A stretch of DNA of 64,000 nucleotides from Candidatus Krumholzibacteriia bacterium (lineage in GTDB: Bacteria > Krumholzibacteriota > Krumholzibacteriia > WVZY01 > JAKEHA01), in NCBI GenBank assembly GCA_029865265.1, contig JAOUHG010000003.1, positions 1-64,000 of the forward strand. Reading direction: 5' to 3'. Below are positions 10,247 to 19,011 of the stretch, piece by piece. The position numbers and the translations under genes are program-made. The notes under the pieces are model-generated. The model saw only the letters and a list, made by a program, of their open reading frames with translations, had not been told where the DNA came from and searched no databases. Positions within the stretch are counted from its first letter, which is position 1, and each line of letters begins with the position of its first letter.

Positions 10247-12673
10247 CTACCGCACCAGCACGGCCTTCGCCGTCTCCGAGTACCCGGCCACCGACACGCG
10301 AACGAAGTAGATTCCCGTCGGAACGGCACGGCCCGCGTTATCGCGCCCGTCCCAGACCAGCGAGTGCGGTCCGAGCGCGAGCGGTCCGGAGCGAAGCGTA
10401 CGCACGCGCCGCCCCGCCACATCGAAGATGTCGATGTCCGCATCGCCCGGCGAAGCCAGTGAGAAACTCACCGCGGCGGAGGACGACATCGGATTGGGGT
10501 AAACGCGGGGCGCGGTCAGCGGCGGCGTGCGGTTGCCGACCCCCACCGCCGCGGGGCCGTCGAGCAGGGCCAGGTTGCTGAACGGCTGCCAGTTCATAAA
10601 ACCGAACGACCCGGCGACACAGATCTTGTTACCGATGGCCAGCACCTCCTTCACCGGTCCGCCGGCGCGTGGATCGAACGCCGTGATCGTCGCCCCGGCC
10701 GCATCCACCGCGCCCAGATACGGGCGCGTCGACACGCCGTTCAGCGAGAAGTAGTTCCCGCCGAGATAAATGCTCCCGCCCGAGACCACGACGTCTTCGA
10801 CGCCGGCACTTGAGCACACCGGCGCCCACGGGAGTAAACCGCCGGTGGTGGCGTCGAAGGCTGCGGTGCGGTTGCGAGGCTGCGAGCCAGGCTGCGCCGT
10901 CGTGAAGTTGCCGCCACAATACAGCGTCGAGCCGTCCAGAGCCAGGCTCGTCGCGTAGTCGTTGACGTCGGCGGCAAACGGGAGCGCCGCGCCGGTCGTT
11001 GCGTTCAGCGCGGCCAGGCGGTTGTGCGCCGCGCCACCGATGAACGTGAACGCACCGGCCGCATACACTGTGTTGCCCGTGGGCAGAATGTCGAACACGT
11101 TCCCGTCGGACCCCGGATTCCAGGCGGTGGTGGTCTTCGTATTGAGGTCGATGGTGGCGATGCGATCCCGCAATTGCCCACCGATCGAGGTAAAGAGCCC
11201 CCCGGCGTAGAGCGTGCTGCCGTCGCGCCGTAACACTTCGACGCTGCTGTTGGCCGCGGGATTCCACGCGGTGAGGGCGCCGGTGGTGGCGTCGACCTCC
11301 ACCAGGTAGCTCCGCGCCTGGCCGCCAAAGGAGGAAAATGTCCCGCCCACCAACACGGTGGCGCCGTTGGGCGCGAGCGCGTACACCCAGGAGTTCCCGC
11401 CCGGATTCCACGCCGTGGGGATACCGGTCGCGATATCCAGCGCGGCAATGCTGTTGCGGAGCACACCGCCCACGCCGGTAATGGTGCCGCCGGCGATGAC
11501 CGACACGCCGTCCGTCTGCAAGAGCCAGACGACACCCGTTGCGTGCGATGTCCACGCGGTCGGAAAGCCGGTGGCGGCATCGATCGCCGCCAGGCGTTGG
11601 CGCGGTTGCGACTGCATGGTTGTAAAGTTTCCGCCGGCGTAGATCGTGGAGCCGATCTTCGCGAGTCCGTAGACCGGAGCACTTGCATTTGGGTTCCACG
11701 CCGTCGACCCGCCGAACGTGTTGCTGACCGCTGCGATGTAGTTGCGATTGGATCCACCGACCGCGGTGAAGTCGCCGGCGAGATAGATGGTCGACCCGTC
11801 GGGGACGATGGCCCACACGTCGCTGTTGGCGTTGGGATTCCAGGTGGCGTCGGCCAGTCCCGTCGCGAGGTCCAGCACGGCGGCGCGGTTGCGATTCTGC
11901 GCGCCGACGTTCGAGAAACTTCCGCCGACGTACAGCATCGATCCACTCATCGCCATCGTGTGCACGGGGCCGGTGCTGTTGGGATTCCATGCTGTCGCTG
12001 CGCCGGTCACCGCACCGATCCGCGCGATGCGGTTGCGTCCCGTGGCACCGATGGACGTGAACCATCCGCCCACGACCAGGCTGTCGGCCTGCGCAACCAT
12101 GCACTCCACCAGCCCGTTGGCGTTCGGGTTCCAGCCGGTCAGTGCACCCGTGGTGGCGTCGAGTGCCGCCAGCCGGTTCCGGCCCGTGCTATTGACCTGG
12201 GTGAATTCTCCGGCCACGTAAACCGTCGAGCCGATTACCACGATCGCACGCACGGTCTGGTTGGTGGTCGGGTTCCACGCGGGATCCACGGAGCCGTCGG
12301 AGAGGACGTGGGCGAGATTCTGATGGAGGACGCCGCCCGCGATGCTGAAACGCCCACCCACGTACCAGCCCCCCGCACCGTCGGGGGCCGCCGCCCGGAC
12401 ACCGCCGGCGACGGCGCTGACGGCGGCGATCCGGCCGAGTGCGAGCGACGAAGCACCGGTGGCGGGGTCGATCGCAACGAGAGCGCCGGTCGGCGGCGCG
12501 AGCGTGCGGAAGTTTCCGCCCACATACAGAACACCGTTCTCGGCCGCGAGCGCGACCACATCCCCGTCTCCACCCCAGAGATCCGCCGTGCGGGCGGGTC
12601 CGGCTGCAAGACCAACGAGGACGGCGAAGACCAGAGAGCACACGTTCAGGCAGGCACGGACGAGGTTCGGCAT
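10247..12673 (-). CDS. Secreted delta-60-repeat protein with FlgD-like C-terminal domain
   Basis: This 808-residue exported protein has its start at 12673, placed by GGAG seven bases upstream. After a signal peptide (ending AGPARTA) the bulk is about 14 degenerate repeats of some 46-48 residues, each with the pattern 'LAALDATTGAxTAWNPNAN...V...GSTIYxGGxFTxxGGxxRN'. These match the delta-60 repeat group found in large secreted proteins and probably stack as beta-propeller blades. The final 95 residues (PRVYPNPMSSSAAVSF ... IFDVAGRRVRTL ... GIYFVRVS ... KAVLVR) are the FlgD/Por-like sorting domain shared with three other proteins here. Role: a surface or released structural or adhesive protein; no catalytic motif is visible. 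Confidence 0.88.
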   Translation of the reverse strand: MPNLVRACLNVCSLVFAVLVGLAAGPARTADLWGGDGDVVALAAENGVLYVGGNFRTLAPPTGALVAIDPATGASSLALGRIAAVSAVAGGVRAAAPDGAGGWYVGGRFSIAGGVLHQNLAHVLSDGSVDPAWNPTTNQTVRAIVVIGSTVYVAGEFTQVNSTGRNRLAALDATTGALTGWNPNANGLVECMVAQADSLVVGGWFTSIGATGRNRIARIGAVTGAATAWNPNSTGPVHTMAMSGSMLYVGGSFSNVGAQNRNRAAVLDLATGLADATWNPNANSDVWAIVPDGSTIYLAGDFTAVGGSNRNYIAAVSNTFGGSTAWNPNASAPVYGLAKIGSTIYAGGNFTTMQSQPRQRLAAIDAATGFPTAWTSHATGVVWLLQTDGVSVIAGGTITGVGGVLRNSIAALDIATGIPTAWNPGGNSWVYALAPNGATVLVGGTFSSFGGQARSYLVEVDATTGALTAWNPAANSSVEVLRRDGSTLYAGGLFTSIGGQLRDRIATIDLNTKTTTAWNPGSDGNVFDILPTGNTVYAAGAFTFIGGAAHNRLAALNATTGAALPFAADVNDYATSLALDGSTLYCGGNFTTAQPGSQPRNRTAAFDATTGGLLPWAPVCSSAGVEDVVVSGGSIYLGGNYFSLNGVSTRPYLGAVDAAGATITAFDPRAGGPVKEVLAIGNKICVAGSFGFMNWQPFSNLALLDGPAAVGVGNRTPPLTAPRVYPNPMSSSAAVSFSLASPGDADIDIFDVAGRRVRTLRSGPLALGPHSLVWDGRDNAGRAVPTGIYFVRVSVAGYSETAKAVLVR

Positions 12674-12975
12674 TGGGAATCTCCGGAGTCTGCGGCCAGC
12701 GTTCCAGGGCACCCGGTTGTCTCAGAGCGGCATCGACGGTGGTGTCGAACGTCCTCCGGACCGGCAGGACACCGTAATAGTCTAGCAGATATTGGCCCCA
12801 CCCCGCTCGGGGCTCCGGGAGCGGCCACACCCAACGCGGGCCCGACGCGGCCATCGTCATCCCCGCGAAACACGTCATTTAGTGCTTTCCCGGCACGGCC
12901 CCTGCCACTAGTCTCGGACAGTCAATTCCGATGGGAAACGGCCCCTTTCTTTGAAGTCTCAAACGAGGAGGACCC
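12674..12975. other. 302-bp divergent intergenic region, no gene
   Basis: This gap separates the divergent starts of the delta-60-repeat gene and the small barrel gene, so it must hold two promoters. I see no coding frame, no convincing -35/-10 pair, no long inverted repeat and no copy of the LexA palindrome. The only clear site is the GAGGAGG ribosome-binding sequence at its right end. Confidence 0.5.
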
Positions 12976-13593
12976 ATGAGCGCATGGCGAACCGGGAGAG
13001 TGGCGTTCCTTACCGTTCTCGTTCTCGTCCTGTTCCAGACCGGCGCATCGCTGGCGCAGGACACGACTCCGCAGGCCTCAACTCCGGCGGACCCGCCCTC
13101 GCGGCGAATCGTGGCCTGGACCAATCCCATTCTTCTGGTCTTCGGCTGGTACATGGTGGAGGGCGAGGTTCGTCTGCGGGAGAACCACACTGTCGGCATC
13201 TCCGGCTCGTTCCTGGACTTCAAGACCGATGATCCCGGGGACCCGGATTACGAAGAGACGGAGTACTACAGCATCAATCTGTTCTACCGCTACTACCCGA
13301 ACGCATCCTTCAAGGGGTTCTTCATCGGTGTGCAGATGGGTACCGCGGAGGTGAACCAGAAGGAGAACGTCGAGGACAATTTTGGCATCCCCACCGGCGA
13401 GACAGAAGAGACGTCGGGCAACGCCTACAGCGCCGGCGTCCTCATTGGCTACGGCTGGCTGCTCGGGGACGCCCAGCGCATCGCCGTCAGCATGGGCATC
13501 GGCGCCAATCGCCTGTTCGGGGGCGATGTGGACGAGGACGCCAACCCGACGGTTCCCGTCATTCGCCTGATCAACGTGGGCATCGCGTTCTGA
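12976..13593 (+). CDS. Small outer-membrane beta-barrel-like protein
   Basis: A 205-residue exported protein starts behind GAGGAGG. It has a signal peptide (residues 1-28, ending ASLAQ). The mature part alternates short hydrophobic/aromatic strands and turns (NHTVGISGSFLDF, YSINLFYRYYPN, FKGFFIGVQMG, YSAGVLIGYGWLL, RIAVSMGIGANRLFGG) and ends in the aromatic VIRLINVGIAF. A C-terminal Phe of this kind is the usual BAM-recognition signature. The layout resembles eight-stranded barrels of the DUF3575/OmpW size class. Function unknown; it is probably a minor outer-membrane protein. It is convergent with the lipoprotein gene at 13631. Confidence 0.75.
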   Translation: MSAWRTGRVAFLTVLVLVLFQTGASLAQDTTPQASTPADPPSRRIVAWTNPILLVFGWYMVEGEVRLRENHTVGISGSFLDFKTDDPGDPDYEETEYYSINLFYRYYPNASFKGFFIGVQMGTAEVNQKENVEDNFGIPTGETEETSGNAYSAGVLIGYGWLLGDAQRIAVSMGIGANRLFGGDVDEDANPTVPVIRLINVGIAF

Positions 13594-13630
13594 TTCAGAC
13601 AGCGGCTGGTCCTGACGGAATCCGCCGGGA

Positions 13631-14149
13631 TCAGAAGGACGCGCGGTAGGTGATGTCGAAGCGGGTGGCGGTGACCTTGCCGGGAACCACTGTGACCGGG
13701 CAGATCTCCCCCCCGCTGCCGGTGCCGTTCGCGTACAGCAGCGTGTCCTCGACCCCGAAGACGCTGTAAGTGCCCGGCGGGATCCCCGCCTCGAAGAAGC
13801 CGAAGCGGTCGGACCGAACCGTCGCAACCAGCGGCGTGGTGACTTCGGTGTAGAAGGAGGCGCCGGGAGCGGGCGTGACGTCGCTCGGCATCGCCAGCTC
13901 GTGGATGCGCATCTCGCGAATGGCGGGCGTCACCGTGCCCTGCGGGCACACCGCCTGGAAGTCGCCGTCCCAGAACCACACGTCACCCCACACCCCCTCG
14001 GCGATGGTCACACATTCCGGGTTGCGGCCTGGATACCCGCTGGATGGCGCCCCGTCGCAGGGGGCGGTCGCGTCGTCGTTGCAGCCCGCGCAGACGGCGA
14101 GCAGCAACACGCCAAGAGAGATTCCCGGGAGTGACACCTTCGGAGGCAT
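13631..14149 (-). CDS. Small lipoprotein with carboxypeptidase-regulatory-like fold
   Basis: This 172-residue predicted lipoprotein starts at ATG 14149; the frame extends further upstream, but that part is not a signal sequence. The leader ends in the lipobox LLLAVCAGC, giving an N-terminal acylated Cys. The mature region has a Cys-rich opening (CDGAPSSGYPGRNPEC) and then strands typical of carboxypeptidase-regulatory or transthyretin-like domains: TVRSDRFGFFEAGIPPGTYSVF resembles the common 'T.sDsnG.f.i..lppGtYtv' signature. It is probably a periplasmic or outer-membrane beta-sandwich. It is divergent from lexA, and the LexA box lies about 95 bp upstream of its start. Specific role unknown. 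Confidence 0.7.
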   Translation of the reverse strand: MPPKVSLPGISLGVLLLAVCAGCNDDATAPCDGAPSSGYPGRNPECVTIAEGVWGDVWFWDGDFQAVCPQGTVTPAIREMRIHELAMPSDVTPAPGASFYTEVTTPLVATVRSDRFGFFEAGIPPGTYSVFGVEDTLLYANGTGSGGEICPVTVVPGKVTATRFDITYRASF

Positions 14150-14232
14150 GCTACCCCACCCATGCAACCGGGGTGCCAGCCGGGCCGCGGTTGCGGGCCG
14201 CGCCACACTTCCCCGCTTTGAGAAATTCCTCC

Positions 14233-14261
14233 TTGACAGAAAAGACATTTGTCTGTTTACT
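14233..14261 (+). promoter_or_regulatory. lexA promoter with LexA-type operator in the spacer
   Basis: A -35 TTGACA (14233-14238) and a -10 TTTACT (14256-14261) are separated by 17 bp. That spacer contains AGACA-TT-TGTCT (14243-14254), flanked by A-rich left and T-rich right arms. Transcription should start near 14268, about 73 bases before lexA. The same geometry recurs at imuA and dnaE2, which strongly suggests autoregulation by LexA. Confidence 0.85.
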
Positions 14262-14340
14262 GCCGGTATGGACATGACGGCCGCGGGGTCCGGCCGGAGC
14301 GATGGACGCTCCGAAAGACCCATCTGGAAGGAGGACCGAC

Positions 14341-14979
14341 ATGTCCCCAAAGACACCCCCCGGTGAGACCCGGGAGAAGATCTACGAGTTTATGCGCGAC
14401 CGGCTGCTCGATGGTAACCCGCCGACGGTCCGAGAAGTGCAGGCGCGGTTCGGCTTCAAGGCTGTGCAATCGGCCCAGGCGCACCTCGAGCAGCTGGTCG
14501 CGGAGGGACGCCTGGTCAAGCAGCTGGGCGAGTTCAAGGGGCGGGCGCGGGGCTACGCACTCCCCCGCTCCAGCGTGGACTCAGCCGGACCCACCGCGTT
14601 CGCGCCGCTGCTCGGTCACATCCAGGCCGGTGGTCTCGAGGCCGCCATCGAGGAGCGCGAGGGCATGGTTCCCGTGCAGCGCGCCGGGCGGCGCAGCGGG
14701 AGCGAGAAGCTCTTCGCGCTGCGCGTGCGCGGCGAGAGCATGACCGGCGCGGGCATTCTCCCCGACGACATCGTCATCGTGCGGTCGCAGCCATCCGCGG
14801 ATGCCGGTGACATCGTCGTGGCCCTGGTGGGCGACGAAGCCACCGTGAAAACACTTCGCTCGAGACGCGGCAAGGTGGTTCTCCAGCCGGAGAACGACGC
14901 CTTCGAGCCCATCGTGCTCGACCCGCAGGACTGTCAGATTCTGGGCAAGGTCATCGAGGTACGACGCTACCTCGGTTGA
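14341..14979 (+). CDS. lexA: LexA repressor, self-cleaving SOS regulator
   Basis: This 212-residue repressor has AAGGAGG eight bases before ATG 14341. Residues 5-72 form the winged helix-turn-helix DNA-binding domain (PPTVREVQARFGFKAVQSAQ). The C-terminal S24 peptidase domain has the cleavage bond Ala96-Gly97 in GHIQAGGLE, the nucleophile Ser133 in RGESMTGAGI and the general base Lys170 in DEATVKTL. It should bind DNA as a dimer, be cleaved when RecA forms filaments on damaged DNA, and release its targets. The palindrome AGACA-N2-TGTCT sits in its own promoter and in those of imuA and dnaE2, so these are the likely local regulon. The recognition helix differs from the E. coli form, consistent with the unfamiliar operator. 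Confidence 0.96.
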   Translation: MSPKTPPGETREKIYEFMRDRLLDGNPPTVREVQARFGFKAVQSAQAHLEQLVAEGRLVKQLGEFKGRARGYALPRSSVDSAGPTAFAPLLGHIQAGGLEAAIEEREGMVPVQRAGRRSGSEKLFALRVRGESMTGAGILPDDIVIVRSQPSADAGDIVVALVGDEATVKTLRSRRGKVVLQPENDAFEPIVLDPQDCQILGKVIEVRRYLG

Positions 14980-15008
14980 ATCCACCGGATCCGCGCGACG
15001 TGCACCGC

Positions 15009-15050
15009 GCGTCTCTCGCCACCTCTTCTGCACCACACGGCGAGAGACGC
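15009..15050. terminator. 12-bp inverted repeat between convergent lexA and the small secreted protein gene
   Basis: Perfect arms GCGTCTCTCGCC (15009-15020) and its complement (15039-15050) enclose an 18-base loop, 30 bases after the lexA stop. No T-run follows. It is a candidate terminator for lexA. Confidence 0.5.
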
Positions 15051-15096
15051 CGCGGACGCGCGGTCATGTCCTCCGCATTTTCCGCCGTGAAGAGCG

Positions 15097-15133
15097 CAGC
15101 CCCCGTCACACCCGAAGGTGCGAGCGGGGGCTG
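15097..15133 (-). terminator. Hairpin downstream of the small secreted protein gene
   Basis: Nine-bp arms CAGCCCCCG and CGGGGGCTG (15097-15105 and 15125-15133) lie about 36 bases past the stop at 15169 on the minus strand, with a CAC/GTG inner pairing. It is a likely terminator or 3' stabiliser, although there is no clear T-tract. Confidence 0.5.
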
Positions 15134-15168
15134 GCTGCCTTGCCCTCAAGTCAGGCGAAGCGGATTGC

Positions 15169-15513
15169 CTAGCGGCAGGATCCGTCCTTCAAACGCAGGC
15201 GGATCTGCAATGGATTGGTGCACGTGCCGGCACCGCTCTTCTGCCGATACTGGAAACGATGCTGGTAGGTGTTGCCGGACGCGGCGGGACCACTGCGGGG
15301 CGCGGTGGTGACGCCAAACCCGTGGCGGAACTTGAAACCCGATCCGTCGAGAGGACGGATCCAATCCTCGTCCTGGCCGTTGGGAATGCCGTCTCCGTCG
15401 TGGTCGTTGACCCAGGCGAACCCGTGCCCGAAAGCGGAAGCCGCCGACGCGGCCGGTACTACGCCGACGAGCACGATCAGTGCGATCGCCAGCAGAATGA
15501 AATTCCGATGCAT
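15169..15513 (-). CDS. Small secreted protein with calcium-binding-type DxDxDG loop
   Basis: This 114-residue exported protein starts at ATG 15513 behind AAGGAGG. A signal peptide covers about residues 1-26 (ending ASAAS). The mature part opens with GHGFAWVNDHDGDGIPNGQD, the thrombospondin-type-3/dockerin-like calcium loop that is common in FCB-group secreted proteins. The rest is Arg/Lys-rich (QHRFQYRQKSG, LRLKDGSC) with two cysteines in the tail that could pair. No enzyme motif is seen. It is probably a small calcium-stabilised extracellular or periplasmic protein of unknown role. Confidence 0.75.
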   Translation of the reverse strand: MHRNFILLAIALIVLVGVVPAASAASAFGHGFAWVNDHDGDGIPNGQDEDWIRPLDGSGFKFRHGFGVTTAPRSGPAASGNTYQHRFQYRQKSGAGTCTNPLQIRLRLKDGSCR

Positions 15514-15740
15514 TGCTTGCTCCTCCTTGGCGGCCGTCCGGAGGAACATCAATCCCTGTGCCACGCTTGGGGGCTTGGCGCAACTGATTACCGTGGCACA
15601 AGTTGAAGATCAAGTCGCTCGTGCACCGGAGATCGGGAGCGAACGCGTGCGTACACGTGATGCCGGAATTGAACGTTGCGGTTCATCGGGGCGGTCCGTT
15701 CCGGCGACCGGTTCGTCACAGCGCGCACGGTGCGCGCCCG

Positions 15741-16691
15741 TCAATCCCCCTGCTTATGCCGCTCCAGCCATTCCAGAATCGCGCGAACGCTGCCGGTGGC
15801 CAGTCCGATGCTCGTATCCGCAGCACCATAGTAGATCCGAATCGTGTCGCCGTCGGGAGCGAGTGTGGCACCGCACGGAAACACCACATTGCCGACATCT
15901 CCGACGCGCTCGTACGGTTCCCGCGGGCCGAACACCCATTCATCGCCGCGCCTGATGCAGCGCTCCGGGTTGCGCAGATCGAACAACGCCACGCCAACCC
16001 GGTAGATCGACCCGGATGCGGTCCTGCGCACGCCGTGGTAGATTACCAGCCAGCCGTGGGGCGTTTCGATGGGGGGGGGCGACAGTCCAATCTTGTTTGC
16101 GTCCCACCAACCACCGCTGCGGGCGGCCAGCATCAGCCCGTGACTTCCCCAGTGTTTCAGGTCCGTCGAGTAGGAAATCCACATGTGTCCGCTGTTCCCG
16201 CTGGCCGGGCGATGAATCAGCGCCCAGCGGCCGTTAATGCGACGCGGCAGCAGTGCCGCGTCCTTGTCATCCGGCGCCATGACCATGCCGTATCGCTCGA
16301 AGGTTCGAAAGTCCTCCGTGAGAGCCAGCGCCACCCCCGGACCGTTGCTCGAGAAGGCTGTATAGGTGACCGCGTACCTCTCAAGCTCGGGAACGTAGAC
16401 GATGCGCGGGTCTTCCACGCCCCACAACTCCTCTGGGAAGTGTTCCGGATCCGCGGGAAGTGTCGGGGTGACATCGACCTTCCACCCATCCTCGCCATTC
16501 GCGGAGCGGGCCGCGCACAGGTGCGAATGTCCGCGGTAGTCTTCAACGCGACACAGCAGAAGTGTGCTTCCGTCGCGCAGCAGGGTGGCCCCGGGGTTGA
16601 ACACGCTGTGCACCGGGTAGGGCCAGTCGGTGGCGCTCAGGATGGGATTGTGCCCGTGGCGTTCAAACAGTTGCGGATGGTGTCTTTTCAC
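15741..16691 (-). CDS. GH130-family glycoside phosphorylase / hydrolase
   Basis: A 316-residue five-bladed-propeller enzyme of family GH130. The N-terminus (NPILSATDWPYPVHSVFNPG) and the WGVEDPRIV motif carrying the expected general acid Asp94 are diagnostic. GH130 enzymes mostly phosphorolyse beta-1,4- or beta-1,2-mannosides; some only hydrolyse. No signal peptide is present, so it acts in the cytosol. Its start lies inside the end of the upstream GT4 gene (29-base overlap), which implies coupled translation. The pair GT4 plus GH130 suggests synthesis and turnover of a mannose-containing oligosaccharide. Nine consecutive G's at 16071-16079 encode part of a Pro run and could be a slippage point. 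The exact linkage specificity is not readable here. Confidence 0.92.
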   Translation of the reverse strand: MKRHHPQLFERHGHNPILSATDWPYPVHSVFNPGATLLRDGSTLLLCRVEDYRGHSHLCAARSANGEDGWKVDVTPTLPADPEHFPEELWGVEDPRIVYVPELERYAVTYTAFSSNGPGVALALTEDFRTFERYGMVMAPDDKDAALLPRRINGRWALIHRPASGNSGHMWISYSTDLKHWGSHGLMLAARSGGWWDANKIGLSPPPIETPHGWLVIYHGVRRTASGSIYRVGVALFDLRNPERCIRRGDEWVFGPREPYERVGDVGNVVFPCGATLAPDGDTIRIYYGAADTSIGLATGSVRAILEWLERHKQGD

Positions 16692-19011
16692 TCGGTTGTA
16701 CCTTGGGTTTGGGGGTTTCTTGAACGGCAGGTGCGGGCGTTGCCTCGACAGGCGTACTCTGTGCCAGTCGCAGCTCCAGCAAGGATTGCAGAAACGCCAG
16801 CGTTGACTCGGCGCCCTGGTTCTCGTTTACCCGGTCGGGATGCAGGCCGTCCCGGCACCCGCCGGTGGTGGGATCGTAGATGGGCAAATTGAGATCGTTA
16901 CGCCCGAGGAACCACTCGAAGGCGCGGCGGGCCTCCTTGCGCCACCGTTTGTCGCCTGTCAACCGCTGCGCTTCCAGGCACGCGGATACCATCGCCTGGG
17001 CCTCCACCGGCTGCTGATCAAACAGCGCCCGCTCTCCCCCCATCGGATAGAATCCGTTCGAACCGACGGGAACAAAGTGATGGCTGTCCGTGTCCGCGCG
17101 TTGCAGGTCGGCCAGCCAGTTCAACGATTCCAGGCCCGCCTCTGTCATCTCGGCGTCGGGTATCGCCCGGCCACACAGAAGCAGGGCATGCGGGAGCGCA
17201 GCGTTGCAGTACGTCAGCCGGTCTTCGAACCAGCGCCATTCGTCCGTGCGGTGGTCCTTGTACAGCGTCAGCAACCGGTCCGCCAGTTCCTTGCGCACCT
17301 GGCCGACCCGGCGGTCGCCCGCAAAGCGTTGCAGATACTCCTGGATGCCGAGGAGCGCGAAGGCCCACGCGCGCGGGCTGGTGGTCTTGAGGATGGCGGG
17401 CAGGGCCCGCTCGAATACCTTCCCGGCCATGCTGTGCAGGGATGGCGAGTTGGAATGGCCCAACACCGTGCCCAGCGCCCACAAGGTGCGGCCGTGACTG
17501 TCGTCTGAGCCGACGTCTTCCAGCCAGTTGCGCTGGTAATCCATGAAGTTGCGAAAGCGGCCGTTCTCGTCGTGGAACGCGAACAGGATGAACGCGAGAT
17601 AGCGGGAGGCAAGTTCGACGGCTTCCCGGTTGCCCAGCGCTTCCAGCAGGGCACTCACCATGAGCGCGCGGGCGTTGTCGTCGGTGGTGTAGCCCTCGCG
17701 ATAGTTGGGCACGGTGAAGATCGCGTGCTGCAGCATGCCGGTCTCGTCCGTCATGTGGTGCAGGTGATCGAGTTTCAGTGGCGGAAGTTCGCCGGGACGC
17801 TTGTCGAGCGGCTTCACCGCAAAGTCCGTCGAGGCAAAGTAGCGGCGCTCCGTGCGGGCGCGGGCAAAACTCTCCATGTAGCGGCTCGCCACCACCGGCC
17901 AGATCATCGCCCTCCCGAACAGATACGCCTTCTTGCGCATGGCGTGACGCGTCGCATCGTCGTCCAGCAGGTCGCTCACCTTCGCGGCCAGCGCGGCGGG
18001 ATCACGAAACGGGACCAGCGCTCCGCGACCATCGGCCAGCAACTCCTGCGCGTACCAGTACGGCGTCGAAATCACCGCCTTGCCCGCTCCCACGGTGTAG
18101 GCCAGCGTTCCCGACGTAATCTGCGCTTCATCGAGATAAGGCGTGACGTAGATGTCCGCGGCGCTTATGAACTCGAGCAGTTCCTCCAGGCTCACAAAGC
18201 GATTGAGGAAGATCACCTGGCCTTCAACGCCCTTGTCCTGGGCCATCCACTGCAGTGACAAGCGGTACAGCTCGCCGTCATTTCGCCGCACGTGCGGGTG
18301 GGTGGCACCGAGAATCATGTACACAACGTCGGGGTGCCGGGCCAGGATGGCGGGCAGCGCCGCGATCACGTTCTCGATCCCCTTGTTGGGAGACAGCAGC
18401 CCAAAGCTCAGCAGAACGGTCTTGCCTTCGACGCCGAACAGATCCTTGTGGAAACTCGGATCCACAAATGGAACATCCGGGATGCCGTGGGGGATCTCAT
18501 CGATCTTGTCGGGTGTCACATCATAGATATCCCGCAGGAATTCGGCTCCGCGATGGCTCATCACGACCACCCGATCGGACAGGGCTGCTATTTCCCGCAG
18601 GACCCGCAGCTGATCGGGGTCGGGGTTGCGCAGGATGGTGTGAAGCGTGGTGACGATGGGCATGCGCAATTCGCGCAGGAGAGCAAGAATGTGGCTCCCC
18701 GCCCGTCCGCCAAAGATGCCGTACTCGTGCTGCAGACACACGACATCGACGTTGTTGATATTGAGAAAATCCGCCGCGCGACGATAGGATTCGATGTCCT
18801 TTTCCGTCAGTTCAAAACGGACCCGGGGCGGATAGGCGTAACCGGTCTCGACATCGTTCACCGGGAGGGCGATGCAGGAGGTCTTGCTGTACTGTCCGGC
18901 GATCGCCTCGCACAAATCGGTGGTGAAGGTGGCGATGCCACATTGTCGCGGCAAATAGTTGCCAATAAAGCAGATGCGCTTGATGGCGGAGTTGCTGGAG
19001 TCGCGCTGCAT
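16663..19011 (-). CDS. Fusion of GT4 glycosyltransferase and C-terminal alpha/alpha-barrel domain
   Basis: This 782-residue cytosolic protein has two parts. Residues 10 to about 400 are a GT-B fold glycosyltransferase of family 4: the glycine-rich start IGNYLPRQCGIATFTTDL, an HEYGIFGG acceptor loop, LLSFGLLSPNKGIENVI (donor-side Rossmann) and DIYVTPYLDEAQITSGTL. From about 430 to 745 the sequence is all-helical with repeated aromatic/Trp motifs (NFMDYQRNWLED, WAFALLGIQEYLQ, GFYPMGGERALFDQQPVEAQAM) like six-hairpin glycosidases or epimerases. The last 35 residues are a Pro/Thr linker-like tail. Such fusions are known next to GH130 genes. Together they may build or trim a mannosyl glycan. The mRNA leader contains several hairpins, and the promoter abuts the imuA LexA box. 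Confidence 0.88.
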   Translation of the reverse strand: MQRDSSNSAIKRICFIGNYLPRQCGIATFTTDLCEAIAGQYSKTSCIALPVNDVETGYAYPPRVRFELTEKDIESYRRAADFLNINNVDVVCLQHEYGIFGGRAGSHILALLRELRMPIVTTLHTILRNPDPDQLRVLREIAALSDRVVVMSHRGAEFLRDIYDVTPDKIDEIPHGIPDVPFVDPSFHKDLFGVEGKTVLLSFGLLSPNKGIENVIAALPAILARHPDVVYMILGATHPHVRRNDGELYRLSLQWMAQDKGVEGQVIFLNRFVSLEELLEFISAADIYVTPYLDEAQITSGTLAYTVGAGKAVISTPYWYAQELLADGRGALVPFRDPAALAAKVSDLLDDDATRHAMRKKAYLFGRAMIWPVVASRYMESFARARTERRYFASTDFAVKPLDKRPGELPPLKLDHLHHMTDETGMLQHAIFTVPNYREGYTTDDNARALMVSALLEALGNREAVELASRYLAFILFAFHDENGRFRNFMDYQRNWLEDVGSDDSHGRTLWALGTVLGHSNSPSLHSMAGKVFERALPAILKTTSPRAWAFALLGIQEYLQRFAGDRRVGQVRKELADRLLTLYKDHRTDEWRWFEDRLTYCNAALPHALLLCGRAIPDAEMTEAGLESLNWLADLQRADTDSHHFVPVGSNGFYPMGGERALFDQQPVEAQAMVSACLEAQRLTGDKRWRKEARRAFEWFLGRNDLNLPIYDPTTGGCRDGLHPDRVNENQGAESTLAFLQSLLELRLAQSTPVEATPAPAVQETPKPKVQPSEKTPSATV

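Noticed and set aside
10247-12673. Tandem DNA repeats in the delta-60 gene
   Set aside because: The repetition is at protein level and degenerate; no long identical DNA repeats.
12879-13223. Minus-strand frame over the small barrel gene
   Set aside because: Antisense shadow; the plus strand has a Shine-Dalgarno, signal peptide and a C-terminal Phe.
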